Below are positions 62,786 through 64,000 of a stretch of DNA of 64,000 bases, piece by piece. Location: the NCBI GenBank assembly GCA_964651535.1, contig CAZYYE010000001.1, positions 806,001 through 870,000 of the forward strand. Direction: 5' to 3'. The number at the start of each line of letters is the position of its first letter. Position 1 is the stretch's first letter. This stretch comes from Terrimesophilobacter sp964651535 (GTDB lineage: Bacteria; Actinomycetota; Actinomycetes; Actinomycetales; Microbacteriaceae). Made by a program: the position numbers and the translations under genes. The notes beneath the pieces were generated by a model. That model ran no database searches, was not told where the DNA came from, and was given only the letters and a program-made list of their open reading frames with translations.

Positions 62786-63624
62786 GCGCCCCGATCGCCA
62801 CCGCCGCTTCCGTGCTTCGCGCGGAGTTCTCGAAGATTTTCACCGTCCGCATCTGGTGGGTGCTCCTGCTCGTGCTCGTCGGCTACGTCGCGTTCACCGC
62901 TGGCGTCCTCGGACTCGTGTTCGGCGGGATCGGCAGCACGCTTGCCGAAAGCGGGGGGAACGTGCCTCAGCTTCCGGAAGCGATGCTTCCTCCCATCGTT
63001 TACAGCATCGCCTCGAGCATCGGATACGTCTTTCCCGTGCTGTTCGGAACGCTCGCGACGACCGCGGAGTTCCGGCACCAGACGCTCACTCCGACATTCC
63101 TCGCGACGCCTCACCGGGGAAAGGTTCTCGCCGCGAAGTTCGCGGCCCTCGCGGTGGTCGGCGCCGGGTACGGGGTTGCCGCGGTCGTGGCGTCCGTCGG
63201 AATCGGGGCGACGATCCTTTCTGCGACAGGACACGAGACGGGACTCGGCGAGACCGACACGTGGCTTCTGCTCGCGCGCATCGTGCTGGTGATGGCGCTG
63301 TGGGCGACCATCGGCGTCGGGCTCGGCGCGCTCATTCCGAGTCAGGTCGCCGCGATCGTGATCGTGCTCGCGTTCACCCAGTTCCTCGAGCCGATTCTCC
63401 GATTCGCTGCCATGACGTGGGACTGGATGGCCGGGATCGGGCAGTATCTTCCCGGGGCGGCAAGCGATGCGTTCGTCGGTTCGAGCGTGTTCACGTCGCT
63501 CGGAAGTGCGACGGGCGAGGTCCAGGCTCTCGACTGGTGGGCAGGCGGGCTCGTGCTGCTCGCGTTCGCCGTCGTTGCGGGAGTACTGGGCTATTTCACG
63601 AGTTGGCGCCGCGACGTAACCTAA
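62782..63624 (+). CDS. ABC-2 type transporter permease
   Basis: A 280-residue membrane subunit with six hydrophobic segments. The first (about 23-48) is preceded by LRAEFSKIFTVRIWW. The EFRHQTLTPTFLATPHRGKVLAAK cytoplasmic loop is typical of BcrB/ABC-2 permeases. It overlaps the ATPase by 4 nt and pairs with it as an exporter of unknown substrate. Confidence 0.88.
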   Translation: MSAPIATAASVLRAEFSKIFTVRIWWVLLLVLVGYVAFTAGVLGLVFGGIGSTLAESGGNVPQLPEAMLPPIVYSIASSIGYVFPVLFGTLATTAEFRHQTLTPTFLATPHRGKVLAAKFAALAVVGAGYGVAAVVASVGIGATILSATGHETGLGETDTWLLLARIVLVMALWATIGVGLGALIPSQVAAIVIVLAFTQFLEPILRFAAMTWDWMAGIGQYLPGAASDAFVGSSVFTSLGSATGEVQALDWWAGGLVLLAFAVVAGVLGYFTSWRRDVT

Positions 63625-63636
63625 TACGCTTATCGC

Positions 63637-64000
63637 ATGACGGAATCCGCGGTTTCCCAATTGAGGCTCGTCATCGAAGCGGAGGACTACGAGGAGGCAC
63701 TCGTGTTCTTCCGGGACGTCCTCGGGCTCCCCGAGCGCGAAGCGTATGCGGGGGACAACGGCGAGAAGGTGTCGATCCTCGCCATTGACTCCGCGACCCT
63801 CGAACTTGCCAACCCGGCTCAAGTGCGCATGATCGACGATGTCGAAGTGGGGCGGCCGGTTGCCCGCCGCTCGACCCTGAGCGTCCGCGTCGCCTTCGAG
63901 GTAGCGGATGCCGTCGGCATGACCGAACGCCTCGCCGTCGGCGGTGCGCGGGTCGTGGCGGAGCCGACCGTGACGCCGTGGAACTCTCTCAACGCGCGGC
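63637..64000 (+). CDS. VOC family (glyoxalase/bleomycin-resistance-like) protein, partial
   Basis: The first 121 codons are present and the gene runs off the right edge. The translation begins MTESAVSQLRLVIEAEDYEE and continues with FFRDVLGLPEREAYAGDNGEKVSILAIDSATLELANP, the standard beta-alpha-beta-beta-beta unit of the vicinal-oxygen-chelate fold. TACGCT (63625-63630) ends 6 nt before the ATG, again the leaderless pattern. The reaction cannot be assigned. Confidence 0.85.
   Translation, partial: MTESAVSQLRLVIEAEDYEEALVFFRDVLGLPEREAYAGDNGEKVSILAIDSATLELANPAQVRMIDDVEVGRPVARRSTLSVRVAFEVADAVGMTERLAVGGARVVAEPTVTPWNSLNAR

Noticed and set aside
62284..63822. A 512-codon minus-strand frame across the ABC transporter genes
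   Set aside because: Antisense to the ATPase and permease, whose motifs are intact.

Overview
The window is about 65-70% G+C and carries a gene set typical of a high-GC actinobacterium, most probably Microbacteriaceae. That is an inference from gene content: a one-polypeptide 2-oxoglutarate decarboxylase/dehydrogenase (kgd), GuaB1, an RsrA-type zinc anti-sigma factor, DUF3039, an actinobacterial tad pilus cluster, a tmRNA tag ending in ALAA, and many leaderless starts where a TANNNT -10 element lies 6-8 nt before the start codon. Most of the window is ordinary chromosomal core. There are no insertion sequences, prophage genes, CRISPR arrays or rRNAs.

Layout. 1-4181: end of a cell-surface polysaccharide locus (ABC-2 permease, nucleotidyltransferase), an ABC exporter pair and DUF3039. 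4186-10671: pncB, murI-rph-rdgB, a CDF metal exporter, and mntH with an MntR-type regulator. 10672-11571: DedA and tRNA-Leu(UAG). 11669-18393: a tad pilus locus (tadA-B-C, pilin, two TadE-like proteins, one TadG-like protein), interrupted after tadC by a tetR/membrane-protein cassette. 18385-26484: LysE and MFS exporters, prfB-ftsE-ftsX-smpB, SIMPL protein, aldehyde dehydrogenase and tmRNA. 26550-31552: small enzymes and transporters, including a hexameric tyrosine-coordinated heme protein. 31677-36574: an HNH remnant, aroA-rsgA-hisN, and sigR-rsrA with a self-matching SigR promoter. 36749-47575: an OmpR-type two-component system, kgd, guaB1, two CNNM/CorC proteins and nnrD. 47592-53720: a GT87 transferase, then a NarL-type module of kinase, kinase-like membrane partner and response regulator, with a lipoprotein and a second response regulator upstream. 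53800-64000: metY-metX, an acyltransferase, an SDR, an MFS/M20-peptidase pair, ung, an ABC transporter and the start of a VOC protein.

The most interesting points are at the tad locus. tadA and the pilin gene share a TGTGGAWAAC box exactly 38 nt before their start codons, each with a leaderless-type -10. The cassette between tadC and the pilin ends in an open frame whose last 17 codons are the pilin promoter itself. Other notable points are the kinase/pseudokinase-like pair with two related response regulators, the heme protein, several strong operator-like palindromes at start codons, and a 28-bp inverted repeat inside the tad cassette.
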